Shown: positions 8,946 to 16,649 of the stretch, one piece after another
How the letters are laid out: each line of letters opens with the position of its first letter
How positions within the stretch are numbered: position 1 is the first letter of the stretch
DNA from: Telluria beijingensis
GTDB lineage: Bacteria; Pseudomonadota; Gammaproteobacteria; Burkholderiales; Burkholderiaceae_D
Assembly: GCF_030770395.1 (NCBI RefSeq)
Contig: NZ_CP132480.1
Coordinates: 909,114-973,113 of the forward strand
Reading direction: 5' to 3'
DNA length: 64,000 bases
Program-made: the position numbers and the translations under genes
Notes under the pieces: generated by a model
Database searches by the model: none
What the model was told of the DNA's origin: nothing
What the model saw: the letters and a program-made list of their open reading frames with translations, nothing else

Positions 8946-10193
8946 ATGGACGCATCGACTTCAATGCCGGCGGCGCCGGGCAGATCGTTCGCCGACGTGT
9001 GGATGATCACGTTCGGCCACGCGATGACACACTGGTATCCGGCCACCTTCTACGTGCTGCTGCCGCTGATCGGCAAGGAGCTCGGCCTGTCCTACAGCCA
9101 GATCGGCCTGGTGATGACCTGCCAGTACATCGCCGGCGCGGTGTCCAACGTGCCCGGCGGGATGCTGGCCGATACCACCGGCCGCAAGGGTCTGTTGATG
9201 GCCCTGTCGCTGTTCTGGATCGGCTTTCCCTACCTGTTGATCGGCTTTTCGCACAGCTACGCCGCGCTGCTGCTGTGCGTGTCGCTGGTGGGGATCGGCA
9301 ACAACCTGTGGCATCCGACCGCGATCCCCCTGCTGGGCCACCGCTATCCCGAGCGCAAGGGCCTGGTGCTGTCGCTGCATGGCATGGGCGGCAATGTCGG
9401 CGACGCGCTGGCGCCGCTGGCGGTCGGCGCGCTGCTGGCCGTCTTCACCTGGCGCGAGATCGTGGTGATGAACGCGGTGCCGGGCGCGGTCGCGGCCTGC
9501 GCGATCCTGGCGTATATGGGGTCGCTAAGGCTGGCCGGCAAGAAGAAGCGCCAGCCGGCGCCTGAGGCGGACGGCCAGTCGCTGGGCGAGTACGCCCAGG
9601 GCCTGCGCGCGCTGGCCCGTAGCCGCCTGCTGATCCTGCTGGCGGTCAGCTCGGCCTTCCGCTCGATGACGCAGACCACCCTGCTGACCTTCCTGCCGGT
9701 GTTCCTGGCCTATCACATGCATTATTCGCCGCTGTGGATCGGGGCCTGCATGTTCCTGCTGCAGGCGGCCGGCTTCCTGGCCGCGCCGGTGGCCGGCCAC
9801 CTGTCCGACCGCATGGGCCGCAAGCGCATCGTCATGTCGAGCATGGTCCTGAGCGGCCTGATGCTGGCCGGGATGGCGTTCGCCGGCCGCTCGCCGGCCT
9901 TCGTGTTCTTCATCGCACTGGTCGGCTTCTTCCTGTATGCGATCCGGCCGGTGCTGCAGGCCTGGCTGCTGGACGCGACGCCGAAGAACATGGGCGGCAC
10001 CGGCATCGGGGTGCTGTTCGGGATGCAGGCGGTCGGCTCGTCGATCGGCCCGCTGCTGGGCGGCGTGGTGGCGGACCGCCACGGCATCATGGCGACCTTC
10101 TGGCTGCTGGCCGGGATCATCGTGCTGGCCAACCTGTTCATCTTCCTGATTCCGGCAACGGGCGCCAAGGCATCCGGCGCCGCTCCGGGCTAG
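8946..10193 (+). CDS. MFS transporter
   Basis: This 415-residue integral membrane protein has about twelve hydrophobic segments. The MFS loop motif between segments 2 and 3 reads GGMLADTTGRKG, and the corresponding loop in the second half reads GHLSDRMGRKR. The N-terminus GHAMTHWYPATFYVLLP resembles the Fsr-like branch of the family. An AAGGAGGG ribosome site precedes the ATG, and the gene lies 20 bp after solute-binding protein 2. It may import or export an aromatic or dicarboxylic acid. Direction and substrate cannot be told from sequence. Confidence 0.88.
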   Translation: MDASTSMPAAPGRSFADVWMITFGHAMTHWYPATFYVLLPLIGKELGLSYSQIGLVMTCQYIAGAVSNVPGGMLADTTGRKGLLMALSLFWIGFPYLLIGFSHSYAALLLCVSLVGIGNNLWHPTAIPLLGHRYPERKGLVLSLHGMGGNVGDALAPLAVGALLAVFTWREIVVMNAVPGAVAACAILAYMGSLRLAGKKKRQPAPEADGQSLGEYAQGLRALARSRLLILLAVSSAFRSMTQTTLLTFLPVFLAYHMHYSPLWIGACMFLLQAAGFLAAPVAGHLSDRMGRKRIVMSSMVLSGLMLAGMAFAGRSPAFVFFIALVGFFLYAIRPVLQAWLLDATPKNMGGTGIGVLFGMQAVGSSIGPLLGGVVADRHGIMATFWLLAGIIVLANLFIFLIPATGAKASGAAPG

Positions 10194-10202
10194 GCGCGGC
10201 AA

Positions 10203-11120
10203 GTGGGAGAACTCCTGGCGCTGTGCTCGGCGTGCTGCTTCGCTTCGGCCAATCTCACCATCGCGCGCGGCGCCGGCGCCGGGGCCCAGGACAACGGCGC
10301 CTTCCTGTCGATCCTGGTCACCACCGCGATGGCCGCCGGCCTGTGGATCGCGACCAGCCTGCGCGGCGGCTGGCCGCGGCCGGATGCGGCCAGCCTGGCA
10401 TGGTTCGCCGCGGCCGGCGTGCTGACGATGTTCATCGGGCGGGTATTCCTGTTCGCCTCGGTGCAGCACCTGGGCGCGGTGCGCGCCTCGGCCGTCAAGC
10501 GGCTCAACCCCGTGTTCTCGGTGATCCTGGCGGTGCTGGTGCTGGGCGAATCGCTCGACCGCTATACCGCGCTCGGGATGGTGCTGATCTTTTCCAGCTT
10601 CGCGCTGCTGGTCAGGCAATCGCTGAAGGACGAAGCGGCGAAGCGCGCGCCGCGCGCCGCGCAAGCGACCTGGAACAGCAGGCTGAAGTCGCTCGGATTC
10701 TTCTATGGGCCGGTATCGGCGCTGGCCTATGCGGTCGGCTACGTGGCCCGCAAGCAGGGGCTGGACCTGATGCCGGACGCGGCGCTCGGCACCCTGGTGG
10801 GCGCGCTGGTCGGTGCGCTTACGTTCCTGGTGGCGGCGCGCTTCGTGGACAGCTACCGGCAATCGCTGCGCAGCGCTTTCACGCGATTCAACCCCTGGCT
10901 GCTCGCGGCGGGCGTCCTGAGTTCCGCGGGCCAGCTGCTGTATTTCGCGGCCCTGAGCCACACCACGATCTCGCGCGTGGCGCTGGTGACGTCGATGGAG
11001 GTGTTCGTGACCATCCTGCTCAGCATGGTCTTCTTGCGCAAGACCGAGCAGCTGAATGCCGCCACGCTGCAGGCGGCGGCCCTGGGCGTGGCCGGGACGC
11101 TGTTCATCGTGCTGCATTGA
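10203..11120 (+). CDS. EamA/DMT-family transporter
   Basis: This 305-residue protein has about ten hydrophobic segments arranged as two EamA halves, the drug/metabolite transporter fold. The start is GTG, only nine bases after the MFS stop, with a weak ribosome site, so translational coupling is likely. Segments such as RASAVKRLNPVFSVILAVLVLGE and the matching SREVALVTSMEVFVTILLSMVFL-like region in the second half are typical of the family. It is the last gene of the first operon. It could export a toxic intermediate. This is inference. Confidence 0.8.
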   Translation: MGELLALCSACCFASANLTIARGAGAGAQDNGAFLSILVTTAMAAGLWIATSLRGGWPRPDAASLAWFAAAGVLTMFIGRVFLFASVQHLGAVRASAVKRLNPVFSVILAVLVLGESLDRYTALGMVLIFSSFALLVRQSLKDEAAKRAPRAAQATWNSRLKSLGFFYGPVSALAYAVGYVARKQGLDLMPDAALGTLVGALVGALTFLVAARFVDSYRQSLRSAFTRFNPWLLAAGVLSSAGQLLYFAALSHTTISRVALVTSMEVFVTILLSMVFLRKTEQLNAATLQAAALGVAGTLFIVLH

Positions 11121-11130
11121 CAGACTTCCT

Positions 11131-11153
11131 GCCGCCCGACAGGGACGGGCGGC
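11131..11153. terminator. hairpin between convergent operons
   Basis: An 8-bp perfect GC stem (GCCGCCCG / CGGGCGGC) with a 7-nt loop sits between the EamA gene and the oppositely oriented Rieske ferredoxin gene. There is no long T-run, so efficiency as an intrinsic terminator is uncertain. Its position fits a bidirectional terminator. Confidence 0.5.
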
Positions 11154-11165
11154 CATCCTGCGCGA

Positions 11166-11552
11166 TCAGCCGTTGGCGACCGCCTTCGGGCAGGTGAGGG
11201 CGGACGGGCAGGCCGGCTGGTCGGGATCGATGTACACCTTGCCGTCGGCCGTGTGGACCAGGTAGGTCCGCAGCGGAATCATGCACGGCGGGGCCACCAC
11301 TTCGCCGGTGCGGATATTGAAGGCGCCGTTATGAAAATCGCATTCCACCACGTCGCCTTCGATATAGCCCTCCGACAGCGAGCCGGGGCCGTGGGTGCAC
11401 AGGTCGTCGGTCACGTAGAACTGGTCGTCGATATTGAAGACCGCGAGCGTGCGCTCGCCGCTCTTCACTTTGGCGGCCTCGCCGGGAGCGACTTCCGCGG
11501 TCGAACACAGTTCCAGGAAGCGCGTGAAATCAAGATGTTGGGTGTCGGTCAT
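11166..11552 (-). CDS. Rieske-type ferredoxin
   Basis: This 128-residue soluble protein contains one Rieske [2Fe-2S] site: C52-T-H54 and C71-D-F-H74. That is the spacing of ferredoxin components of ring-hydroxylating dioxygenases. A Cys/Pro-containing tail (CPSALTCP) is an extra feature. It is transcribed away from the Rieske oxygenase gene at 11775, sharing a 222-bp promoter region. It should pass electrons to that oxygenase. No NADH-ferredoxin reductase gene is visible in the window, so the third component must be elsewhere. The ATG was chosen because the Rieske fold starts shortly after it. Confidence 0.88.
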   Translation of the reverse strand: MTDTQHLDFTRFLELCSTAEVAPGEAAKVKSGERTLAVFNIDDQFYVTDDLCTHGPGSLSEGYIEGDVVECDFHNGAFNIRTGEVVAPPCMIPLRTYLVHTADGKVYIDPDQPACPSALTCPKAVANG

Positions 11553-11624
11553 GGGAAATCTCGTCGTCAGCACAGGGTTGGATTCAGGCGGGGTCTGGCT
11601 CCCCGCGAGGCGCCGCATCGGTGA

Positions 11625-11654
11625 TTGACACGGCTCTGAAATGGATGATATCTT
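11625..11654 (+). promoter_or_regulatory. sigma70-like promoter of Rieske oxygenase operon
   Basis: A consensus TTGACA (-35, 11625-11630) is followed after 17-18 bp by an ATATCT/TATCTT -10 (about 11648-11654). The operator starts 14 bp further downstream, around the expected transcription start. The arrangement suggests control by steric block or by an IclR-type regulator. Confidence 0.6.
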
Positions 11655-11667
11655 AAATTCTGAAAAA

Positions 11668-11692
11668 GGAACAGCATTCCGCATATCGGAAC
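11668..11692 (+). promoter_or_regulatory. tripartite operator, site 1
   Basis: Three half-sites in fixed geometry: GGAAC at 11668, ATTCC at 11676 (inverted) and GGAAC at 11688. Spacers are 3 nt and 7 nt (GCATATC). The first and third half-sites are exactly 20 bp apart. The same layout recurs at 16610, 24499, 28347 and 44271. It lies in the divergent region between Rieske ferredoxin and Rieske oxygenase. Confidence 0.75.
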
Positions 11693-11774
11693 ATAAGGAT
11701 TGTGGACCACCTTGCAGGCCACCTGTTCCGCTAGCCGGCACTGCATGACGATCATCAAAACCAAGGAGACTGAC

Positions 11775-13058
11775 ATGACAAGACGGGAACAGAACGAGCT
11801 GCTCATCCAGACCGGTCCCGGCACCCCGATGGGCGATTTGTTCCGACGCTACTGGATCCCGGCGCTGCTGGCCGAAGAACTGCCGGAGCCGGACTGCCCG
11901 CCGGTGCGGGTACAGCTGTTGTCGGAACGCATGATCGCTTTCCGCGACACGTCCGGAAAGCTGGGCCTGATGGATGAATTCTGCGCCCACCGCGGCGTGT
12001 CGCTGTGGTTCGGCCGCAACGAGGAAAACGGCTTGCGTTGCCCTTATCACGGCTGGAAATACGATACCAGCGGCCAGTGCGTGGACGTGCCGTCGGAACC
12101 GGTCGAAAGCGGCTACTGCAAGAAGATCAAGCTCAAGTCGTACCCGCTGGTGGAACGCGGCGGCGTGCTGTGGACCTATATGGGACCGCCCGAGCTGCAG
12201 CCGCCGCTGCCCGAGTACGAGTTCGCGACGGTGGGGCCGAAGCATCGCTACATGTCCAAGCGCCTGCAGGAATCGAACTACCTGCAGGCGATGGAGGGCG
12301 GCATCGATTCGAGCCACGTGTCCTTCCTGCACAGCGGCGCGCTCGAGCGCGACCCGCTGTTCAGGGGCGCCAAGGGCAACAAGTACAACCTGCAGGACTT
12401 CCAGGTCAAGTTCGAGGTGGTGGAATCGGAGGGCGGCCTGTTGATCGGCGCGCGCCGCAACGCCGAGGAAGGCCATTATTACTGGCGCATCACCCAGTGG
12501 GTCATGCCGTGCTTTACCGCGATCCCGCCGCGCGGCGACCACTCGATCCACGGCCACTTCTGGATCCCGATCGACGACGAGAACTGCTGGGCCTGGAGCT
12601 ACGACTACCATCCGACGCGCGAGCTGACCGAGAAGGAGCTCGAAGCGATGGTCGACGGCAAGGGCATCCACGTCAAGACCATCCCGGGCACCTATATCCC
12701 GCTGCAGAACAAGACCAACGACTACCTGATGGACCGGGCGGCGCAGAAGGCGCGCATCAGCTATAGCGGCATCGAGGGCATCGGCATCCAGGACGCCTCG
12801 CTGCAGGAGAGCATGGGACCGATCGCCGACCGCAGCAAGGAAAACCTGGTGTCGACCGACAACGGCATCATCATGGCGCGCCATCGCCTGCGCAAGGCGG
12901 CCCAGGCACTGGCCAAGGGCGTCCAGCCGCCGGGCGTGAAGCCGGAAGAACAGCGCGTGCGTTCGGCTTCGCTGGTGCTGCCGCCCGACGTCGCGTTCAA
13001 GGACGCCGCCAAGGAAGCACTGATCGCCAGGGAAGGCGTTCCGGTCACCTCGGTCTGA
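11775..13058 (+). CDS. Rieske aromatic-ring-hydroxylating oxygenase, phthalate 4,5-dioxygenase-like large subunit
   Basis: This 427-residue protein has the Rieske domain first: C70-A-H72 and C89-P-Y-H92. The catalytic domain carries the mononuclear iron motif D178-S-S-H181-x4-H186. Length and lack of a beta subunit fit the class IA/alpha-only oxygenases typified by phthalate 4,5-dioxygenase (Pht3/OphA2) and related O-demethylases. The ATG follows AAGGAGA. It heads an operon running to 16562 and is preceded by promoter and operator site 1. With the ferredoxin at 11166 it would hydroxylate an aromatic acid. Whether the substrate is a phthalate isomer or a methoxylated acid is not decidable here. 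Confidence 0.88.
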   Translation: MTRREQNELLIQTGPGTPMGDLFRRYWIPALLAEELPEPDCPPVRVQLLSERMIAFRDTSGKLGLMDEFCAHRGVSLWFGRNEENGLRCPYHGWKYDTSGQCVDVPSEPVESGYCKKIKLKSYPLVERGGVLWTYMGPPELQPPLPEYEFATVGPKHRYMSKRLQESNYLQAMEGGIDSSHVSFLHSGALERDPLFRGAKGNKYNLQDFQVKFEVVESEGGLLIGARRNAEEGHYYWRITQWVMPCFTAIPPRGDHSIHGHFWIPIDDENCWAWSYDYHPTRELTEKELEAMVDGKGIHVKTIPGTYIPLQNKTNDYLMDRAAQKARISYSGIEGIGIQDASLQESMGPIADRSKENLVSTDNGIIMARHRLRKAAQALAKGVQPPGVKPEEQRVRSASLVLPPDVAFKDAAKEALIAREGVPVTSV

Positions 13059-13068
13059 CGGGGCAGGC

Positions 13069-13518
13069 ATGGAAATGCATACCGAAGCCCTGCTGGCGAG
13101 CGAAGTACGGCACCGCATCCGGCTGCCCAATTCGCGCCACCGGGCGATCAGGCTGGTGGGCATCGGCAGCGGCGGCGCCGCGGTGGCACGCGCCACCGGT
13201 GAACAGGCACTGCAGCAGGTGAGCGTGGCGGTGGCCGATCCCGGCCAGGCGGCGGCCATGGTGGCGCTGCTGGAGTCGTTCGCCGACGTCGACATGGTGG
13301 TGGTGGTGGCCTGCGCCGGGGACGACCTGGGCGCGGCGCCGCTGGTCAAGCAGGGCGCCCGGCTGGCCGGCAAGATGGTCACCGGGATCTTCATCCAGCA
13401 AGCCCTGACGCCCTCGGCCCAGGGCGACCTGGCGATCCTGCGCCCCTCGTGCGACATGCTGGTGATCGCCTCCGACCCGGCCTATGTGAAGGACATGCTG
13501 GTGGAACTGGGCGCGTGA
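13069..13518 (+). CDS. small FtsZ/tubulin-like fold protein of unknown role
   Basis: This 149-residue protein starts with a Gly-rich loop GIGSGG (31-36) after a beta strand, as in FtsZ. Residues 72-110 (ADVDMVVVVACAG, then LGAAPLVKQGARLAG) read like the FtsZ segment carrying the tubulin signature. However, GGGTGTG is degraded to AGDDLGA (83-89). It is well under half the length of FtsZ and has no C-terminal activation domain. It lies 10 bp after the oxygenase gene and 12 bp before the next, so it belongs to the operon. Function unknown. A nucleotide- or cofactor-binding helper for the oxygenase is one possibility. It is not a cell-division protein by context. Confidence 0.65.
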   Translation: MEMHTEALLASEVRHRIRLPNSRHRAIRLVGIGSGGAAVARATGEQALQQVSVAVADPGQAAAMVALLESFADVDMVVVVACAGDDLGAAPLVKQGARLAGKMVTGIFIQQALTPSAQGDLAILRPSCDMLVIASDPAYVKDMLVELGA

Positions 13519-13530
13519 AAAGGGGCCGCG

Positions 13531-13830
13531 ATGCTGGGATCGTTTCGCAAGCCGCCTGACCGGCTGGCCGCGCTGGAGCGGATCGCGGACTGGACCCGCG
13601 CCCGTTTCAGGCTGCCCGGCGAGACCGTGGTCCTGGTCACCGAGGTGGCCTGCTCCCTGCCCGGCTGCCCGCCGCTGGAAACCGTGGTCGCGTTCTGGAC
13701 CAACGGCGACAAGCGCCACCAGTTCAAGGCCTTCAAGCCGCCCGAAGAAGTCACCGAGGACGACATCCCCTTCGACTGGCTGATGGATTCGCTGCACCAG
13801 CCGGACACCAACTACTGCGCCTGCTGCTGA
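13531..13830 (+). CDS. small Cys-containing protein of unknown function
   Basis: This 99-residue soluble protein is not recognised. It has C41 and C46 in ACSLPGCPP, and a C-terminal C96-x-C98-C99 at the very end. That pattern could bind a metal or an Fe-S cluster, or take part in thiol chemistry. The middle part (about 50-85) is compact with alternating charged residues. The ATG follows an AGGGG ribosome site and the gene is 12 bp after the FtsZ-like gene. Context suggests an accessory role for the enzymes of this operon, for example metal or electron transfer, but this is speculative. Confidence 0.6.
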   Translation: MLGSFRKPPDRLAALERIADWTRARFRLPGETVVLVTEVACSLPGCPPLETVVAFWTNGDKRHQFKAFKPPEEVTEDDIPFDWLMDSLHQPDTNYCACC

Positions 13831-13885
13831 CGGGCCAGGGACGACAACTAAGCATCCGCAAGCGGATGAGAGGAGACCATTGACC

Positions 13886-14848
13886 ATGTCGAGACCAATC
13901 TTGACGACCGCGGTGCAGACGCTCGGCCATACCGAAGCCCTGAAGGACGGCAGCGTCGTGCCGCGCAGCTTCGATTTCGCATTCGAGGAAGTGCCGAAGA
14001 TCATCCAGGCGTTCCGGCGCATGGTGCGCGGCAGCGAATTCGACATCAGCGAGATGGCGATCACCACCTACCTCGCCGCGCGCGCCCACGGCAAGGAATT
14101 CACCGCGCTGCCGATCTTCCTGGTGCGCGCCTTCCACCATGGCGCCATCATGGTCAACACCCGCCTCGGCATCCGCAACCCGAAGGATCTGGAGGGCGAG
14201 CGGGTGGGCGTCAACCGCGGCTATACCGTCACCACCGGGCTCTGGGCGCGCAGCATCCTGCAGCACGAATGCGGGGTCGACCTGTCGAAGGTGACCTGGG
14301 TGCTGTCGGGCGACGAGCACGTCGCCGAGTTCCAGCCGCCGTCCAACGTGGTGCCGATGGCGCCCGGCCGCACGCTCGAAGAGATGCTGGTGGCGGGCGA
14401 CATCGTGGCCGCGATCGGGGTCGACATCGACCATCCCGACGTGCAGCCCCTGATACCGGACGCGCGCCAGGCCGGCCTGGAGGCGCTGCGCCTGCACGGA
14501 CACTATCCGATCAACCACACGCTGGTGGTCAGGAATGCGCTGCTCGAGGCCAATCCGGGCCTGGCGCAGGACATCTACGACGCCTTCTCGGAAGCCAGGC
14601 GGCGCTACGTCGAACGCCTGGCGCGCACGCCGCTTGACGAATTGCCGAAGGCCGACCAGGCCTACAAGCGCGTGATGCAGGTTACCGGCGCCGACCCGCT
14701 CCCCTATGGCATCGAACCCAACCGCCGCATGATCGAGGCGGTGATCCGGTATGCCGGCGAGCAGGGCATCCTCCAGCGGCCGTTCGCGCTCGAGGAACTG
14801 TTCGCGCCGGTAGCCCATACAGAAGACGAACAGGAGGTGAACACATGA
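13886..14848 (+). CDS. 4,5-dihydroxyphthalate decarboxylase-like / solute-binding-fold protein
   Basis: This 320-residue protein has no signal peptide although its fold is that of periplasmic binding proteins. That combination is characteristic of Pht5-type 4,5-dihydroxyphthalate decarboxylases. Typical blocks are FDISEMAITTYLAARA, LPIFLVRAFHH, NPKDLEGERVGV and a C-terminal PYGIEPNRRMIEAVIRYA. The ATG at 13886 is preferred. A TTG two codons upstream is the alternative, and AGGAG lies at 13871. It overlaps the next gene by 4 nt. A second homologue lies at 25697. In a Rieske oxygenase operon, decarboxylation of a diol carboxylate is the natural role, but homologues exist that decarboxylate other acids. 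Confidence 0.78.
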   Translation: MSRPILTTAVQTLGHTEALKDGSVVPRSFDFAFEEVPKIIQAFRRMVRGSEFDISEMAITTYLAARAHGKEFTALPIFLVRAFHHGAIMVNTRLGIRNPKDLEGERVGVNRGYTVTTGLWARSILQHECGVDLSKVTWVLSGDEHVAEFQPPSNVVPMAPGRTLEEMLVAGDIVAAIGVDIDHPDVQPLIPDARQAGLEALRLHGHYPINHTLVVRNALLEANPGLAQDIYDAFSEARRRYVERLARTPLDELPKADQAYKRVMQVTGADPLPYGIEPNRRMIEAVIRYAGEQGILQRPFALEELFAPVAHTEDEQEVNT

Positions 14849-15687
14849 ATGCCAAGGACAATGTAGTGACGATTCCGGCGCTGCAGCAGATGAAGCGCGA
14901 CGGGAAGAAAATCGTCGGGGTGGTGGCCTGGGACTACCAGATGGCGCAGATCGCCGACCGCGCCGGGGTTGACATCGTCTCGGTCGGCGATACTGTCGGC
15001 ACCAACCTGTGGGGCCAGCCCAATCCGCTCGAAGTGACGATGGACGAGATGGTGGTGGTGTGCAAGGCGGTACGGCGCGGCGTGAAGCGGGCGCTGGTCA
15101 GCGTCGACTTTCCGTTCGGCCCGCTGCAGCAGGGGACCGCGGAGGCGCTGGCCGCCGCCATCCGCCTGGTGAAGGAAGCCGGGGCGGACATGATCAAGCT
15201 CGATGGCGCCGCGGATTTCCCGGAAGCCGTGCACGCCATCACGCGTGCCGGCATTCCGGTGTTCGCGCAGTTCGGCATCACGCCGCAGACCGCGCTCCAG
15301 TACGGGATCGACTACCGCACCATGTTCAAGGGCGGGGTCCAGGTGCCGGCCGCGATGAAGGCCCAGCTGGTCGAAGAAGCCCGGCGCCTCGAGGAAGCGG
15401 GCGCCGCGCTGCTCGACTTCACCAATTCCGGCCCGGTGGCCGGCCCGGCGGTGGCCCAGGCGGTGGCGGTTCCCGTGATCGGCGGCCTCGGTGGCGGGCC
15501 ATGGCTCGACGGCCGCATGCGCATGGCGCACGCGGCGATCGGCTATGCGGCCAGCAATCTCGACGACCCGGCCGACACCTATGCCAACGTCGCGCGCATC
15601 GCCCACGAGGCGCTCGGCGCCTTCGCCAGCGACGTGCGCGCCGCGCGCCAGATCAAGGGCGGCATTCCCGTCCCACCCGCCACCTGA
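14845..15687 (+). CDS. PanB-like ketopantoate hydroxymethyltransferase-family protein
   Basis: This 280-residue protein has the PEP-mutase/PanB TIM-barrel fold. The motifs VGDTVGTNLWG, SVDFPFG and GADMIKLDG correspond to the metal- and substrate-binding VGDS, D-x-P and K-x-E segments of PanB. The segment where PanB has its general-base Glu reads GAALLDFTNSG, so that Glu seems to be missing. A true pantothenate role is therefore doubtful. Overlapping by ATGA with the decarboxylase-like gene and followed after 11 bp by a hydrolase, it more likely performs an aldol, retro-aldol or C-C cleavage step in the catabolic pathway. Confidence 0.75.
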   Translation: MNAKDNVVTIPALQQMKRDGKKIVGVVAWDYQMAQIADRAGVDIVSVGDTVGTNLWGQPNPLEVTMDEMVVVCKAVRRGVKRALVSVDFPFGPLQQGTAEALAAAIRLVKEAGADMIKLDGAADFPEAVHAITRAGIPVFAQFGITPQTALQYGIDYRTMFKGGVQVPAAMKAQLVEEARRLEEAGAALLDFTNSGPVAGPAVAQAVAVPVIGGLGGGPWLDGRMRMAHAAIGYAASNLDDPADTYANVARIAHEALGAFASDVRAARQIKGGIPVPPAT

Positions 15688-15698
15688 ACGGAGTTCCC

Positions 15699-16562
15699 AT
15701 GCCTACCGCACTCATCGACGGAATCGAGACCCGCTACGACGTCGTCGGCAGCGGCCCGCCGCTGCTCATGTTTTCGCCGGGCGGCTTCGACGCCACCATC
15801 GAGAAATGGTCGTCGTTGGGCGTGTATGCGCGCACCCGGCCCCTCGAGCACCTGTCGCAGCACTACACCTGCATCGTGTTCGACCGCCGCGAATGCGGGC
15901 AGTCGGGCGGGCGGGTCGAGCACGTGGGCTGGAGCGACTATGTGCGCCAGGGGAAAGGCTTGCTGGAGCACCTCGGGATCGACAAGGCGCACCTGATGGG
16001 CGGCTGCATGGGATGCTGTCCGGTGGCGGCCTTCGCCGCCGCCCATCCCGAGGCGACACTGAGCATGATCCTGTACTGGCCGGTGGGCGGCGCGCGCTAC
16101 CGCCTGTCCAGCCACCAGCGCTTCGCCGAGCACCTGGCCTATGTGCACCAGCACGGCCTGGCCGCGGTGGCGGCGCTGGCCAGCAGCGAGGGCAAGGCCT
16201 TCGGCGCCGATCCGCGCGGCGGGCCATGGGCGTCGGCGATCGCGCGCGATCCCGCCTTTGCCGCGCGCTATGCGCAGCAGGACGTGAACAAGTACAAGCT
16301 GATCGTGGCGGCGATGGGGCGCACCCTGGTCGACCGCGACACCGTGCCCGGGGTCGAGCCGGAAGACCTGATGCGCCTCGACATACCGGCCCTGGTGGTG
16401 CCGGGTGCGGACGCCTCGCACGCGACATCGGCCGCGCGCTACCTGCAGGAGTGCCTGCCGCGCGCCGAATATTGGGACGTCGCGCCGGCCGACCAGCTCG
16501 AGGACAACACCTCGGCCAGGCTGCTGCAATTCCTGGCGGCGGTCCAGGCCGGGCAAGTTTAG
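15699..16562 (+). CDS. alpha/beta-hydrolase-fold protein with Cys in the nucleophile position
   Basis: This 287-residue protein has the alpha/beta hydrolase layout. An oxyanion loop region is SPGGFD, and the nucleophile elbow is G-G-C-M-G-C-C near residue 105, where Ser is expected. Cys nucleophiles are known in dienelactone hydrolases. The usual C-terminal catalytic His segment reads VAPADQLEDN without His, while a VVPGADASHAT segment supplies a possible Asp and a shifted His. It could be a C-C bond or lactone hydrolase, or a non-hydrolytic relative. The ATG follows CGGAG. The stop TAG sits two bases before the next promoter. Confidence 0.75.
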   Translation: MPTALIDGIETRYDVVGSGPPLLMFSPGGFDATIEKWSSLGVYARTRPLEHLSQHYTCIVFDRRECGQSGGRVEHVGWSDYVRQGKGLLEHLGIDKAHLMGGCMGCCPVAAFAAAHPEATLSMILYWPVGGARYRLSSHQRFAEHLAYVHQHGLAAVAALASSEGKAFGADPRGGPWASAIARDPAFAARYAQQDVNKYKLIVAAMGRTLVDRDTVPGVEPEDLMRLDIPALVVPGADASHATSAARYLQECLPRAEYWDVAPADQLEDNTSARLLQFLAAVQAGQV

Positions 16563-16563
16563 G

Positions 16564-16592
16564 TTGACACCGGATTAATCAGCAGATACATT
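16564..16592 (+). promoter_or_regulatory. sigma70-like promoter of ligJK operon
   Basis: TTGACA (16564-16569), a 17-bp spacer and TACATT (16587-16592) form a good sigma70 promoter starting right after the preceding stop codon. Operator site 2 follows at 16610. Confidence 0.65.
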
Positions 16593-16609
16593 GGTTCGTG
16601 CTGATATGT

Positions 16610-16634
16610 GGACCAATGGTCCGCATATCAGAAC
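16610..16634 (+). promoter_or_regulatory. tripartite operator, site 2
   Basis: Half-sites GGACC (16610), GGTCC (16618, inverted) and AGAAC (16630) have the standard 3- and 7-nt spacers. The 7-nt spacer, GCATATC, is identical to that of site 1. The inner palindrome extends outward: CTGATATG on the left mirrors CATATCAG on the right. It lies between the promoter and the ligJ start. Confidence 0.75.
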
Positions 16635-16649
16635 AAAACAGGATTCACG

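Noticed and set aside
13069..13518. Cell-division FtsZ
   Set aside because: Far too short, degraded GTP signature and placed inside a catabolic operon.
14845..15687. Genuine pantothenate biosynthesis panB
   Set aside because: The catalytic Glu region is altered, there is no panC neighbour and the operon context is catabolic.
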